From assembly GCA_023443045.1 (NCBI GenBank), contig JAEZWK010000003.1, positions 1 through 47,479 of the forward strand: 47,479 nucleotides of DNA, given 5' to 3'. Shown here one piece after another: positions 1-8,580 of this stretch. The position numbers were made by a program, and so were the translations under genes. This DNA comes from Bacillota bacterium (GTDB lineage: Bacteria > Bacillota_A > Clostridia > Tissierellales > Peptoniphilaceae). Every line of letters begins with the position of its first letter. Within the stretch, counting starts at the first letter, position 1. The notes below the pieces were generated by a model. The model was not told the origin of the DNA. It saw nothing but the letters and a program-made list of their open reading frames with translations, and ran no database searches.

Positions 1-1
1 C

Positions 2-505
2 GTTTCTTCTATCACAGAAAGTCCGAATGTAATTTCATTTCTAGCTGAAAAAGAAAAAATTCACCCCAACAAAATTATATTTTTGGGGCATAGGATGGGT
101 GCCTTGGTTGCTGCTGGAGCTTTTGTAAAAAATCCATGCGGAAAATTAGTTGCATGGAGTGGCTGCTTGAACTTTGAAAAATTGTGTGATTATTATGAGC
201 AAAAATATAATTTAAACCCAGAGGACTTATCAGAAGTAAAGAGCAAAATCAAATATTACAGTCCATTTGAATTTTTATCTAAATTAGAAAATAGACCAAT
301 TTTAATGGTAGACGGTGATAGCGATGAAAGTGTACCCGCTAAATTCAACATAGAAACATCTAAAGTCTTGCTTCCATTTTACAAAGATAAGACATTATTT
401 TCTCATATAGTTTTAGAAAATACCATGCACGGTGTAACTATCACCCACTTCGAAAAAATGCACCAATTTTTAAATAGAAAATCGGTTTTAAATTATGGAA
501 TATAA
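2..505 (+). CDS. Alpha/beta hydrolase, 5'-truncated by window edge
   Basis: The frame is open from base 2 to the TAA at 503-505, so the N-terminal part lies outside the window; the TTG at 83 is probably internal. The visible 167 residues look like the second half of an alpha/beta hydrolase of the acyl-esterase/peptidase type. There is a beta-strand followed by a nucleophile-elbow-like GHRMGA, a later GDSDESVP motif (usual site of the acid residue), and a histidine in ENTMHGV near the end. The odd point is the elbow: the family expects G-H-S-x-G with a nucleophilic Ser, but here the codon is AGG (Arg). Either the protein is catalytically dead or this base is wrong. The gene overlaps the following YitT-like gene by 11 bases, which suggests cotranscription. 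The fold assignment is fairly sure; the substrate is unknown. Confidence 0.75.
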   Translation, partial: VSSITESPNVISFLAEKEKIHPNKIIFLGHRMGALVAAGAFVKNPCGKLVAWSGCLNFEKLCDYYEQKYNLNPEDLSEVKSKIKYYSPFEFLSKLENRPILMVDGDSDESVPAKFNIETSKVLLPFYKDKTLFSHIVLENTMHGVTITHFEKMHQFLNRKSVLNYGI

Positions 506-1436
506 ATTATCACTTGACGAAGTCGTTCAAAAGTACGACTCACTAAATTATTACAGCAAGAGCGATAAATTTGTTAAATTTTTCGGTTCTCGCTACGAAA
601 TGAATAGAAAACTTTTGACAATAATATTAGCAAATACGCTATTTAGCTTTTCAGTAAACGCTTTTTATACCACTCATACATTATTATCCGGTGGTGTGGG
701 AGGTATTTCTGTCATGCTACAGTATCTAACTAGTATTCCTGCAGGTATTTCAGTATTTGTTTTAAATATCCCGCTATTTTTATTCGGGCTAAAAGATTTA
801 AACAAAAAATTCCTGACATATGCTTTTATATCCACCATATTTCAATCGCTGATGATGATTGTATTTAAAAATATTTCTGAAGTAGTTAGGGTATCTGACA
901 CTATTTTATCCTGTGTAATTGGTGGTATATTAAGCGGAATATCTATGGGATTTCTTTTTAAAAATGGATGTTGTCAGGCGGGATTTGATATAATCGCCGC
1001 AGTTCTTAAAAAAAGATATGATTTAAAAATCGGGTCTGCACTTTTATTATTAAACGCTACAGTAATTACTATAGGCGGTATATTATTCGGGCTTGATAGA
1101 GCATTATACACCATAATAGCAATGTTTGTAAGTTATCAAGTAGTTGATAAAATACAATTAAACGAAGGAGATCTAAAATCTGTAATGATAATCTCCCCAA
1201 AGACAGAAGAGATAGCAAATAAAATTAATATGCAAATGATGCGTGGAGTAACATTTATAAAAGGTGAAGGCTCTTGGTCAAAAGCTGATACAAAGATTAT
1301 ATACATGGTCAGTAAAACTTCAGAATTAAGTAAATTAAAACAAATAGCACAAAGCGTAGATAGGGATGCATTTATAGGAATATCTGATATCTATGAAGTG
1401 CGTGGACGCGGTTTTAGAAGCGGAGATATAGATTAG
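495..1436 (+). CDS. YitT family membrane protein (DUF161/DUF2179)
   Basis: The 313-residue product has the YitT layout. A short cytoplasmic N-terminus is followed by five or six hydrophobic segments between about residues 35 and 215; the first contains FSVNAFYTTHTLLSGGVGG, typical of the family. A soluble C-terminal DUF2179 domain runs from about residue 225 to 310 and ends in an EVRGRGF motif, also typical. The family is widespread in Firmicutes and located in the cytoplasmic membrane; its transport role is not established, so I give no substrate. The start ATG lies inside the end of the hydrolase gene (11-base overlap), and the stop is directly followed by the next start. The three genes therefore look like one transcription unit. 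Confidence 0.9.
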   Translation: MEYKLSLDEVVQKYDSLNYYSKSDKFVKFFGSRYEMNRKLLTIILANTLFSFSVNAFYTTHTLLSGGVGGISVMLQYLTSIPAGISVFVLNIPLFLFGLKDLNKKFLTYAFISTIFQSLMMIVFKNISEVVRVSDTILSCVIGGILSGISMGFLFKNGCCQAGFDIIAAVLKKRYDLKIGSALLLLNATVITIGGILFGLDRALYTIIAMFVSYQVVDKIQLNEGDLKSVMIISPKTEEIANKINMQMMRGVTFIKGEGSWSKADTKIIYMVSKTSELSKLKQIAQSVDRDAFIGISDIYEVRGRGFRSGDID

Positions 1437-2378
1437 ATGATATATATAAATCCTTTAATCTTCATTTATTTAATCATATTTTATCTAATTTTATTTTTAA
1501 TTGCATATCTTGTAACTACCTTTCAAAGAGCAACTTCCTTTCTATTTACTATTTTACTTTGTAATTTTGTAGATTATTTTATGTTTGCAGATATATATGT
1601 AAGGAGCCTGTCAGATGAAGCAGGTAAAAATTTTAACAACACTCTTATAAACGCTTCATGGCAAAGCTGGTTACTTGGACTTATTGTTTTGATAATTATA
1701 CATCTTCTTTGGAAACGAGTTTTAAAATATATAAGCGAAAAATTTAATATATTATTTAAAATATATAGTCTTTTTGCAACTTTTATGTGTATATACTATT
1801 TATATCCTATGTTTTTAAAAGGTCAATTCGAAATGTTCTATTTTTTCAAAAATCCCATTTTGAATTACACATTTAATTTTATAATTTTTGGAATAGCAGC
1901 AATTAATATATATTTAAGAAGATTAAAACATGCAGATGACTGTTCATATTTTGAAGCTTTTTTCTTACAGGGTTTACCTTTCAAAGAATTATTCAAAAAG
2001 AAACCAAAAGCCGAATATTCAAAAAGAAACAAAACAAAATTTAATAACAATTCATCAAATTATTATTATGACTATTACTACAGTAGCGAAAATGATTACA
2101 GTAATGAAGATAATTACAGTAGTGAAGATAATTATGAAGACTATTATTATGATAATAGTAGCCACAAAACATCTAACGATCCATACGATGAGAATTTTGT
2201 AAATTCTTGTATTTTATTAGGGGTCGATCCTGACGATTCTTTCGAAAAAATAAAATCAAGGTATAGATTCCTTGCAAAAAATTTTCACCCAGATAAAAAT
2301 GATGACCCAGAATCTACAGAATATTTGCAAAAATTAAATAATGCATTTGATATAATTAAAAAAAATAAGCACCAGTAG
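1437..2378 (+). CDS. Membrane protein with C-terminal J domain
   Basis: This 313-residue protein starts directly after the YitT-like stop codon (TAG then ATG). Residues 1-160 form several hydrophobic segments. Residues 165-200 are basic, and about 200-245 are a low-complexity stretch rich in Tyr, Asn, Asp and Ser with repeated NYYYDYYYS- and EDNYSSEDNY-like units. The last 60 residues are a J domain with the diagnostic HPD tripeptide (around residue 283) between two helices. J domains stimulate the ATPase of Hsp70 (DnaK), so this protein probably recruits DnaK to the membrane. It lacks the Gly/Phe and zinc-finger regions of true DnaJ and should not be called dnaJ. The partner and client are unknown. 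Its last codons form the left arm of the terminator hairpin shared with pta. Confidence 0.8.
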   Translation: MIYINPLIFIYLIIFYLILFLIAYLVTTFQRATSFLFTILLCNFVDYFMFADIYVRSLSDEAGKNFNNTLINASWQSWLLGLIVLIIIHLLWKRVLKYISEKFNILFKIYSLFATFMCIYYLYPMFLKGQFEMFYFFKNPILNYTFNFIIFGIAAINIYLRRLKHADDCSYFEAFFLQGLPFKELFKKKPKAEYSKRNKTKFNNNSSNYYYDYYYSSENDYSNEDNYSSEDNYEDYYYDNSSHKTSNDPYDENFVNSCILLGVDPDDSFEKIKSRYRFLAKNFHPDKNDDPESTEYLQKLNNAFDIIKKNKHQ

Positions 2379-2388
2379 GTGCTTTTAT
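2367..2388. terminator. Bidirectional terminator between convergent genes
   Basis: A perfect AAGCACC / GGTGCTT stem with an AGTA loop is followed by a T-rich tract on the + strand, and A-rich sequence precedes it for the - strand. It overlaps the last codons of the J-domain gene and abuts the pta stop, so it can serve both converging transcripts. Confidence 0.75.
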
Positions 2389-3320
2389 AATGCCTGTACA
2401 GCTGTTAAATAACAAAGAGAAACAATATCCTCCACAGAACATCCCCTAGACAAATCATTAACTGGAGAATTTAATCCCTGTAAGATTGGTCCTATGGCGT
2501 CATATTCTCCCATTCTCTGAGCTATTTTATAACCAATATTTCCAGCTTCTAGAGATGGGAAGATATATACATTTGCTCTTCCGCCAAGAGGAGAATTTTT
2601 TGCTTTTTTCTCTTGTACACTTGGTACAAAAGCTGCATCAAATTGTATTTCTCCGTCTATTATCATATCGCTATTAATCTCTTTTACCTTTTCTAAAGCT
2701 AGGGATACTTTTTTTGTCTCATCACTTTCTGCACTTCCCTTGGTAGAAAAAGATAACATAGCAACTTTTGGTTCATCTATACCAAAAGCCTTTGCGGTTT
2801 CATAAGATAAGATTGCGTTTTCAGCCAAATCATCTGCATCTGGCGCGATATTTATTGCACAATCAGAGAAAATATATTTTTCATCATTTTTAAGCATAAT
2901 AAATACGCCGCTTGTCTTTTTAAAAGGCTTCTTCATCTTTATAATCTGTAGAGCCGGTCTTACAGTATCAGCAGTGCTGTGACAAGCCCCACTTACAAGA
3001 CCATGAGCTTTGCCCGCAAAAACTAACATAGTTCCCAAATAATTATCATCTTTGGAAAGCAAATCTCTAGCATCTATTTCGGAAATTTTTCCATTTCTTC
3101 TCTCCACAAATTTTTGTACCAATTCTTCCATATCAAAATCTGATCTTTTATAAGTTTTTACACCTGAGATTTCAGTTTCATTCAACAGAATCGGATCTAT
3201 AATTGCCTCATCCTTTAAAATTTTAGCAGCCTCTATTACTCTAGAGTCTTCACCCTCAGGAAGAACTATAGAAATGTTTTTTCCTTTTAATTTTTCTTTT
3301 AATTCAGATATAAAGTCCAC
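2385..3320 (-). CDS. pta: Phosphate acetyltransferase
   Basis: The 311-residue product matches the phosphate acetyl/butyryl transferase family over its whole length. The N-terminus has the SIVLPEGEDSRVIEAA motif, the middle has GLVSGACHSTADTVRPALQI, and the C-terminus has the ANVYIFPSLEAGNIGYKI and GPILQGLNSPVNDLSRG signatures. It interconverts acetyl-CoA and acetyl phosphate in the cytoplasm, usually together with acetate kinase to make ATP in fermentation; no ackA is in the window. The length is close to the single-domain Pta of Firmicutes (about 320-335). The start is a GTG at 3320-3318 that overlaps the TAG stop of the upstream glsB-like gene by one base, with an AGAGG ribosome site 9 bases upstream. 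This implies translational coupling, an unusual pairing for pta. Confidence 0.95.
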   Translation of the reverse strand: MDFISELKEKLKGKNISIVLPEGEDSRVIEAAKILKDEAIIDPILLNETEISGVKTYKRSDFDMEELVQKFVERRNGKISEIDARDLLSKDDNYLGTMLVFAGKAHGLVSGACHSTADTVRPALQIIKMKKPFKKTSGVFIMLKNDEKYIFSDCAINIAPDADDLAENAILSYETAKAFGIDEPKVAMLSFSTKGSAESDETKKVSLALEKVKEINSDMIIDGEIQFDAAFVPSVQEKKAKNSPLGGRANVYIFPSLEAGNIGYKIAQRMGEYDAIGPILQGLNSPVNDLSRGCSVEDIVSLCYLTAVQAL

Positions 3321-3574
3321 TATCTCTTACCTCTTATAAAATTATAGATACTTAATACAATTACTGAACCTAGAATACCTACAATAACCGCAGGAACAAT
3401 ACCATCTTTTTGTTCTAGATTAAAAAATCCTAAAACTAATCTTCCTACACTACCACCGATAATACCTACAATGATATTAGCAAGTCCACCCATTTCGGCA
3501 TCATTTTTAGTGATCTTAGATGCTATCCATCCGCAGAAAGCACCGATAAAAATAGCTCCTATCCAGCTAAACAT
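3320..3574 (-). CDS. GlsB/YeaQ/YmgE family small membrane protein
   Basis: The product has 84 residues with three hydrophobic, glycine-rich segments. The first contains WIGAIFIGAFCGWIASKI and the second IIVGIIGGSVGRLVLGF. This is the pattern of the GlsB/YeaQ/YmgE family (formerly transglycosylase-associated proteins), small stress-related inner-membrane proteins of uncertain function. The ATG follows a strong AAAGGAGG site. The gene is first in a two-gene unit with pta, from a promoter at 3604-3632. A structural or stress role is only a family-level guess. Confidence 0.85.
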   Translation of the reverse strand: MFSWIGAIFIGAFCGWIASKITKNDAEMGGLANIIVGIIGGSVGRLVLGFFNLEQKDGIVPAVIVGILGSVIVLSIYNFIRGKR

Positions 3575-3603
3575 AATTTTACCTCCTTTTTATTAATACA
3601 TAA

Positions 3604-3632
3604 ATTATATACCCGCATAATTTAATTATCAA
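3604..3632 (-). promoter_or_regulatory. Sigma-A promoter for glsB-like/pta unit
   Basis: Read on the - strand: TTGATA (3632-3627), a 17-base spacer, then TATAAT (3609-3604), about 30 bases before the glsB-like ATG. Near-consensus hexamers and exact spacing make this convincing. Confidence 0.7.
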
Positions 3633-3649
3633 ACATTTCAAAAAACAAT

Positions 3650-4960
3650 TTATACCAAACAATTAATAATATCTCTTAAATATATTAAATGCTCCTCTTC
3701 TATTATTTCGCCCGGTACAATCACCGGAATTCCTGGAGGATATGGATAAATATACTCTGCAGAGATTCTGCCCACCGCATCTTTTTTTGGAATAGAAATA
3801 ACAGATCTATTTTTTGTTTCAAAAATTTCTACACTCTTTTTAGGAATACTATAATGAACTTCTTTAGGAAATATATAATCATCACCATCGGGGATTTGTT
3901 TTACCACATCTAAAACTCTTTCAAAATCTATATTCTTATTAAACAAAGAAGCCATAAGAAGCACATAATTTCCATCTTCCATTTCACAGAAAATATCATT
4001 TTTGTAAAAATGATGCATCAAGTCATGGCTTGTTACTCCAAATTTTTTAATCGGAATTTTCAGAAAATCCATATTATCCGCCATAAAAAGCATAGCATAT
4101 TTAGATAATTCTTTTTTAAAATCACTGATATAATAAAACATCTCTTCTAAACGATTTTTTCCATATTCTTCCATATATGCTGCGGATAATTCATTACCTA
4201 ACATAAATAAATAACTGGGAGAGGTGGTATGAAATTTTCTAATAGCATCTTCTATTTTTTCTACAGAAAAATCACTCGCCACATGCAAAAGTGAAGTTTG
4301 AGTAAGTCCAAGCAAAGTTTTGTGAGTGGAATGAACCACAATATCTGCACCACAATCGATGGCACTTTCCGGAAGATGCTCACTAAATCTAAAATGTGCA
4401 CCATGAGCCTCATCAATTATGGTTTTAACACCTTCTTTTTTCGCAAAATCTATTATCTTCTTTATATCACTAGCAGTACCAAAATAAGTAGGATTGGGCA
4501 TAGTAAATACTTTTGGCTTAATTTTACTAATGCTTTCTATAACTTTTTTTGCATCAACTCTAAAATTAACCCCATCCAAAAATTCACACTCTACATAATG
4601 CGTTTCTAATCGGCAAATTTCCGCTGCACGATATACTGAAATATGTGAATTTCTGGAAAGTAAAATCTTATCTCCAGGATTTGTGGCAGAAAAAACCGCA
4701 GAAATGAGAGCACCACTAGAACCATTGACACAGGTGGTTGAATATTTAGCACCAAAAACTCTAGCAATTCTTTCGTGCACTCTTTTTAGTAAATCATTTT
4801 TCTCATACAGATTATCGGTCTCCAAATCTTCTGTAAAATCTATAGACAGATTTAATTCACTCAAATCATATGGAAAATTTCCGTGGTGAGCTGGCATTAA
4901 AAAAAGAGAAATATCTCTTTTACTTCTCTTTTTCATCAAATCAAATAACTCTTTTTCCAT
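3650..4960 (-). CDS. Orn/Lys/Arg decarboxylase family PLP enzyme
   Basis: The product of 436 residues has the fold type I PLP architecture of bacterial Orn/Lys/Arg decarboxylases. The N-terminus contains MPAHHGN. A Gly/Ser-rich phosphate-binding turn VNGSSGAL follows, then IIDEAHGAHF with the PLP-pyridine Asp near residue 183, and STHKTL with the Schiff-base Lys near residue 214. A small C-terminal domain contains YPPGIPVIVPGE, the family signature near the end. It should decarboxylate a basic amino acid to a polyamine or diamine; the substrate cannot be read from sequence. It is shorter than inducible decarboxylases (700+ aa) and resembles the short Gram-positive type. I choose the ATG at 4960: a GGGAGGA site sits just upstream, while the upstream TTG at 4972 lies on that site. 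It overlaps the end of the YibE/F gene. Confidence 0.88.
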   Translation of the reverse strand: MEKELFDLMKKRSKRDISLFLMPAHHGNFPYDLSELNLSIDFTEDLETDNLYEKNDLLKRVHERIARVFGAKYSTTCVNGSSGALISAVFSATNPGDKILLSRNSHISVYRAAEICRLETHYVECEFLDGVNFRVDAKKVIESISKIKPKVFTMPNPTYFGTASDIKKIIDFAKKEGVKTIIDEAHGAHFRFSEHLPESAIDCGADIVVHSTHKTLLGLTQTSLLHVASDFSVEKIEDAIRKFHTTSPSYLFMLGNELSAAYMEEYGKNRLEEMFYYISDFKKELSKYAMLFMADNMDFLKIPIKKFGVTSHDLMHHFYKNDIFCEMEDGNYVLLMASLFNKNIDFERVLDVVKQIPDGDDYIFPKEVHYSIPKKSVEIFETKNRSVISIPKKDAVGRISAEYIYPYPPGIPVIVPGEIIEEEHLIYLRDIINCLV

Positions 4961-6071
4961 TCTTCCTCCCAATCAGCACACTGGCAACAATCGATGTCAG
5001 TGGAATAGCAAGTATGAGCGCCATGCTTCCGCAAAGAGATCTCAAAATATCACCAGCCACATAGTCAATATTTAAAAGACTAAATACATCTACACTTGCG
5101 TAATAGAGATATATTATCGTGGATAGACTGCCACCCAAATAAGCAAGAATCAAAGTATTTGTCATCGTGCCCATAATATCTGAACCGACATTCATCCCTC
5201 TTTTAAAGAGTTCTCTTTTTCCAAGCTCAGGATTGGCTGCATGAATTTCATAAATTGACGCGCTCATAGAAACACTTACATCCATCACAGCGCCCAAAGT
5301 CCCTAACATAACCGATGAAAAAAATAACTCCGAAAGATTAAGATTAATTCCTAAAGCATCTATACCGATAGCGATGTCTGGAGAAATACCTGTAACGCTA
5401 ATACCAAATGTAAAAATAAAACTGAAGAGATACGCACACAAACAGCCTGCAGTCGAACCAATAATTGCTGAAATACTTTTAGCAGAAATCCCCTGAACTA
5501 GCGCAATAGTTATAATATTTGCAAGAGCACTAACCAAAGTACTTACAAGCATAATATCATATCCATTTTTTATCATTGGTAAAAATACATAAAACACGAG
5601 TAAAACAGTACTGCCAAGACCCACCAAGGACCTTAACCCCTTCATTTTACCGACAACGATTATCGATAACAAAAATATTATTGACAAATAATAAATTCTA
5701 TGTGCACGATATAAACCATTTAATAAATATGTACCATTTTCCTTAAAGACAGTAATGAGATTTCCCTCTTCCAGCTTTATAGTATATTGGTTCCCCTCAA
5801 AATAGGAATTTTCTATTGTAAAAGTCTTTCCCTCATCCTTACCCGATAAAATCAAAATCTTTAACTTCTGATTATAGCCATCTATTCCTGCCTGAGACAC
5901 AAACTCATTTTTTTCTTCTGAAATAACCTCTAAAACCTTTGCTTTCTCATATGAATTAGATTTATTCGCCAATCCTTCAGCAAAAACTACATTTGATAAA
6001 GCAAAAAATAACATTAAAACCTTTAAACCAAAAAGTCTAAAGGCTTTAGAATTAAAATTTTTCAAGCGCAT
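4941..6071 (-). CDS. YibE/F family membrane protein
   Basis: From the ATG at 6071 the product has 376 residues. It starts with a signal-like segment (basic start, then LFGLKVLMLFFALSNVVFA), followed by an extracytoplasmic beta-rich domain of about 90 residues containing VLEVISEEKN and LSGKDEGKTFTIENSY. After residue 115 come seven or so membrane spans with SLVGLGSTVLLVFYVFLPMI and TLGAVMDVSVSMSASIYEI, both typical of YibE/F proteins. The family is a conserved Firmicutes/Actinobacteria membrane protein of unknown transport role. An AAGGAG site lies 13 bases before this ATG. The TTG at 6104 would start before that ribosome site and is less likely. The gene overlaps its neighbours by about 20 bases on each side, so it belongs to the degV-ispE operon. 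Confidence 0.85.
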   Translation of the reverse strand: MRLKNFNSKAFRLFGLKVLMLFFALSNVVFAEGLANKSNSYEKAKVLEVISEEKNEFVSQAGIDGYNQKLKILILSGKDEGKTFTIENSYFEGNQYTIKLEEGNLITVFKENGTYLLNGLYRAHRIYYLSIIFLLSIIVVGKMKGLRSLVGLGSTVLLVFYVFLPMIKNGYDIMLVSTLVSALANIITIALVQGISAKSISAIIGSTAGCLCAYLFSFIFTFGISVTGISPDIAIGIDALGINLNLSELFFSSVMLGTLGAVMDVSVSMSASIYEIHAANPELGKRELFKRGMNVGSDIMGTMTNTLILAYLGGSLSTIIYLYYASVDVFSLLNIDYVAGDILRSLCGSMALILAIPLTSIVASVLIGRKNGKRVI

Positions 6072-6741
6072 GTTTTTTGTGCAACTCCTTACTAAACATT
6101 CCAATCATCAAAATAAAACATATACACACAATTACAAATACAAAATACTCTCCGGTAATTCCGCCTTTATAATAAAAAGCATAAATTAAGTGCATAAGCT
6201 GAATTATAGAAAGATAAATTCCATATAATTGGAACTCCTTACTCCTTTTGTAATAACCATCTAAAAAGCATATAAGAGATACATATCCGCCAAGCACAAC
6301 CGAAGGAATCATCCTAAGTACTGGTAATAGCATTCCAGGCTCATCTTTTGTATAGGCATTATGCGGTAACATAAGTAGTGCAATAGATATAAATGCAAGT
6401 ACCAAAACAATATTCTGCTGTATTTGATATTTAGATTTTTTGAATTTTAAAACATATAAATAAAAACTAATAACACTTAAAAGCACCAAAAATAACAAAA
6501 ACATGAATTTCCCGGCACCCGTTAAAAATAAAGTCACACTACCAGTATCTATCACCATCTCATAAAGACGTGCAAGCCTCAAAAAACTGAGCAAAATAAT
6601 ACCAATCGTAGTGAGCACTCCACATAAATTATAAAAGCTATTTCCATATGCTTTTTTGAAAAAATAATTCGCCATTATAGAAAGTGCAACCACATAACTC
6701 ACAGCAAAAATTATTTTTACCACCAAAATTATATATGGCAT
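6052..6741 (-). CDS. Unrecognised 7-TM membrane protein
   Basis: The 229-residue product is almost entirely hydrophobic, with about seven predicted spans separated by short basic loops (FKKSKYQ, YYKRSKEF, KELHKKHALEKF). The polar residues that remain show no catalytic pattern I recognise. It starts 4 bases after the ispE stop and its end overlaps the YibE/F start by 20 bases, so the two membrane proteins are probably made together and may form one complex. That partnership is inferred from position only. No family name can be given. Confidence 0.7.
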   Translation of the reverse strand: MPYIILVVKIIFAVSYVVALSIMANYFFKKAYGNSFYNLCGVLTTIGIILLSFLRLARLYEMVIDTGSVTLFLTGAGKFMFLLFLVLLSVISFYLYVLKFKKSKYQIQQNIVLVLAFISIALLMLPHNAYTKDEPGMLLPVLRMIPSVVLGGYVSLICFLDGYYKRSKEFQLYGIYLSIIQLMHLIYAFYYKGGITGEYFVFVIVCICFILMIGMFSKELHKKHALEKF

Positions 6742-6745
6742 AAAA

Positions 6746-7531
6746 TCATCCCTTTAAATATGATATTGGCAAATAAACATTTGTGATAACTGAGAATTTA
6801 GCATCTATCTTATCTTTTATTAGCTTTAGCTCATCCTTTTCACCAATCAAATAAAATGAACCGCCAGCACCCGAAAGACGAAAATCTTTATCAAAAGTGA
6901 GAAGATATTCATAAAACTGCTTTAACTTTTTATTAGCTAAAAATGCAGGCTCTTTTAAATCATTTATATATCTAGAATATCTGCCTATTTTCGGCTTTAC
7001 AAATTTATAAACATCTTTGGATAAACTCGCGTGATTAAAAACAATGAGAACTTGACATTCTTTACTGTCTACAGGTTCTACAAGCTCACCACGCCCATAA
7101 CAAAAAGCAGCCTTAGACGGAGAATTAAATAAGAAAAAACTCACATCCATACCAATATCTTTAGCCATATCAAACATTTCTTCTTTAGAAATATCAGGCT
7201 TATAGTTACTAGCTAAATGTTTTAGCATAACAGCAGCATCACTACTGCCGCCACCCAAACCTCCACCTATAGGAAGCTTTTTCTTTAAAATAATTTCCTG
7301 AGGAGGTGCAAAAAAATCCCTCCTAAAACGCTCCAAAGCTTTTATCATCAAATTATCACGTCTGATAGAAAACTCATTACAAATAAGAGTATCCTTATTT
7401 GCCTCAGAAATTTCTATCTCGTCACCGAAAGTTATCTCGCTCATATGTGTCATAAGATCGTGATAACCATCTTTTCTTTTAAATTTAATCTGTAAATCTA
7501 AATTTATCTTACCATTTGCAATATATTTCAT
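6746..7531 (-). CDS. ispE: 4-diphosphocytidyl-2-C-methyl-D-erythritol kinase
   Basis: The product of 261 residues is a GHMP kinase. It has the N-terminal KINLDLQI strand with the conserved Lys, HDLMTHMSEI, the glycine-rich ATP loop PIGGGLGGGSSDAAVML (about residues 88-104) and the C-terminal LSGAGGSFYLIG motif. This combination is IspE, which phosphorylates CDP-methylerythritol in the MEP route to isoprenoids, in the cytoplasm. It is slightly shorter than the usual 280-290 aa. It lies 48 bases after degV and 4 bases before the 7-TM gene. A MEP-pathway gene next to DegV-family, membrane and decarboxylase genes looks like a housekeeping operon without an obvious common pathway. Confidence 0.93.
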   Translation of the reverse strand: MKYIANGKINLDLQIKFKRKDGYHDLMTHMSEITFGDEIEISEANKDTLICNEFSIRRDNLMIKALERFRRDFFAPPQEIILKKKLPIGGGLGGGSSDAAVMLKHLASNYKPDISKEEMFDMAKDIGMDVSFFLFNSPSKAAFCYGRGELVEPVDSKECQVLIVFNHASLSKDVYKFVKPKIGRYSRYINDLKEPAFLANKKLKQFYEYLLTFDKDFRLSGAGGSFYLIGEKDELKLIKDKIDAKFSVITNVYLPISYLKG

Positions 7532-7579
7532 AAATTTACCTACATTAATATTACCATTTTATTACAAATTATTCAAGTG

Positions 7580-8452
7580 TTATCTTTCTACAACCATCAT
7601 ACAAAGCAAATAAACTTGATCACCTGCATGAACACCAAGCGTAGGAGAAATACTTTCTACTTGATAATAATTAGCATTATTCTTTAATTCACTTACAGCT
7701 TCTTCCAGTTGCAACGCATTTTCTTTTACTCTAGTATAACCCACACTAATATAATATTTTTTTGCTCCAGCAATTTCTTTTTCAGCCAACTCTCTTAGAG
7801 TATCCAAAGCATTTTTGTCATTTTTAGATTTTTTAACTTTTTTAACTACAAAAAATTCTCCATTATCATCCATGGATAAAATAGGTCTAAGAGATAAAAT
7901 ATTTGCCAGAGTGCCCTTTAATTTACTGATTCTGCCACCTTTTATCATATTGTCAAGCGAATGAAAATAAACAAATAATTTTGCCCTATTTTCATCTACA
8001 GCTTTTTGAACTAAATCACATACCTCATCAAAAGACTTTCCCTCATCCACAAGATCAAGAGCATATTTTAAGTACATACCTGAAGCCATGCTCACATTTT
8101 TAGTATCAATAAGCCTTACATTCAAATTATCATAATCTTCACAAACTAAACGCATCATATTGTGCATACCACTTAACTTGGATGAAATGCTCATAACTAA
8201 AACATCTTTTATACCTTTTTCGACAATCTCGTTAAGCACATTTTCTAAAATACTTACGCTTGAGGCGCTTGTTTTAGGTAACTCTCTTTCCATCATTTCA
8301 TAAATTTCATCTTTTGAAATTTCTATCTTATCAAAGTATGATTTATCCTTAAAATTTATAGAAAAGGGGATCTCTTTTATATCTCTCCCCTCTAAAGTAG
8401 ATTCTATTATATCAAAACCTGTATCGGTTAAAATTGCAAAACTTCTCTCCAT
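7580..8452 (-). CDS. DegV family fatty-acid-binding protein
   Basis: The 290-residue product starts with FAILTDTGFDI, the DegV N-terminal strand. It contains KTSASSVSILENVL (the family's TSxPS-like ligand loop), DVLVMSISSKLSGMHN, LIDTKNVSMASGMYL and GGRISKLKGTLANILSLRPIL, all strongly conserved in DegV proteins. DegV proteins (FakB class) bind a fatty acid and present it to the FakA kinase. No fakA is in the window. The ATG follows an AGGAGG site, and a near-perfect promoter lies at 8470-8498, so this gene leads the operon that continues through ispE to the decarboxylase. Confidence 0.92.
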   Translation of the reverse strand: MERSFAILTDTGFDIIESTLEGRDIKEIPFSINFKDKSYFDKIEISKDEIYEMMERELPKTSASSVSILENVLNEIVEKGIKDVLVMSISSKLSGMHNMMRLVCEDYDNLNVRLIDTKNVSMASGMYLKYALDLVDEGKSFDEVCDLVQKAVDENRAKLFVYFHSLDNMIKGGRISKLKGTLANILSLRPILSMDDNGEFFVVKKVKKSKNDKNALDTLRELAEKEIAGAKKYYISVGYTRVKENALQLEEAVSELKNNANYYQVESISPTLGVHAGDQVYLLCMMVVER

Positions 8453-8469
8453 TTAAACCTCCTGGATTT

Positions 8470-8498
8470 AATATACTACAGTTTATTTTTAATGTCAA
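8470..8498 (-). promoter_or_regulatory. Sigma-A promoter of degV operon
   Basis: On the - strand: perfect TTGACA (8498-8493), 17-base spacer, TATATT (8475-8470), ending 18 bases before the degV ATG. This is the best -35 match in the window. Confidence 0.75.
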
Positions 8499-8544
8499 AT
8501 ATTTCGCATTTTTCATAACATTTACGCATTTTGTTATAATTAAA

Positions 8545-8573
8545 AACAAAAAAATAAGGGGTATCCCCCCTTA
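8545..8573 (-). terminator. Terminator of the SLH surface-protein gene
   Basis: On the - strand, a TAAGGGG / CCCCTTA stem with a five-base loop is followed by a run of Ts, just after the stop codon of the SLH protein gene. Confidence 0.75.
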
Positions 8574-8580
8574 CTCTAAA

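Noticed and set aside
1930..2202. 90-codon frame rich in Ile/Thr inside the J-domain gene
   Set aside because: It is an out-of-frame reading of the Tyr/Asn-rich stretch; no ribosome site and no sensible product.
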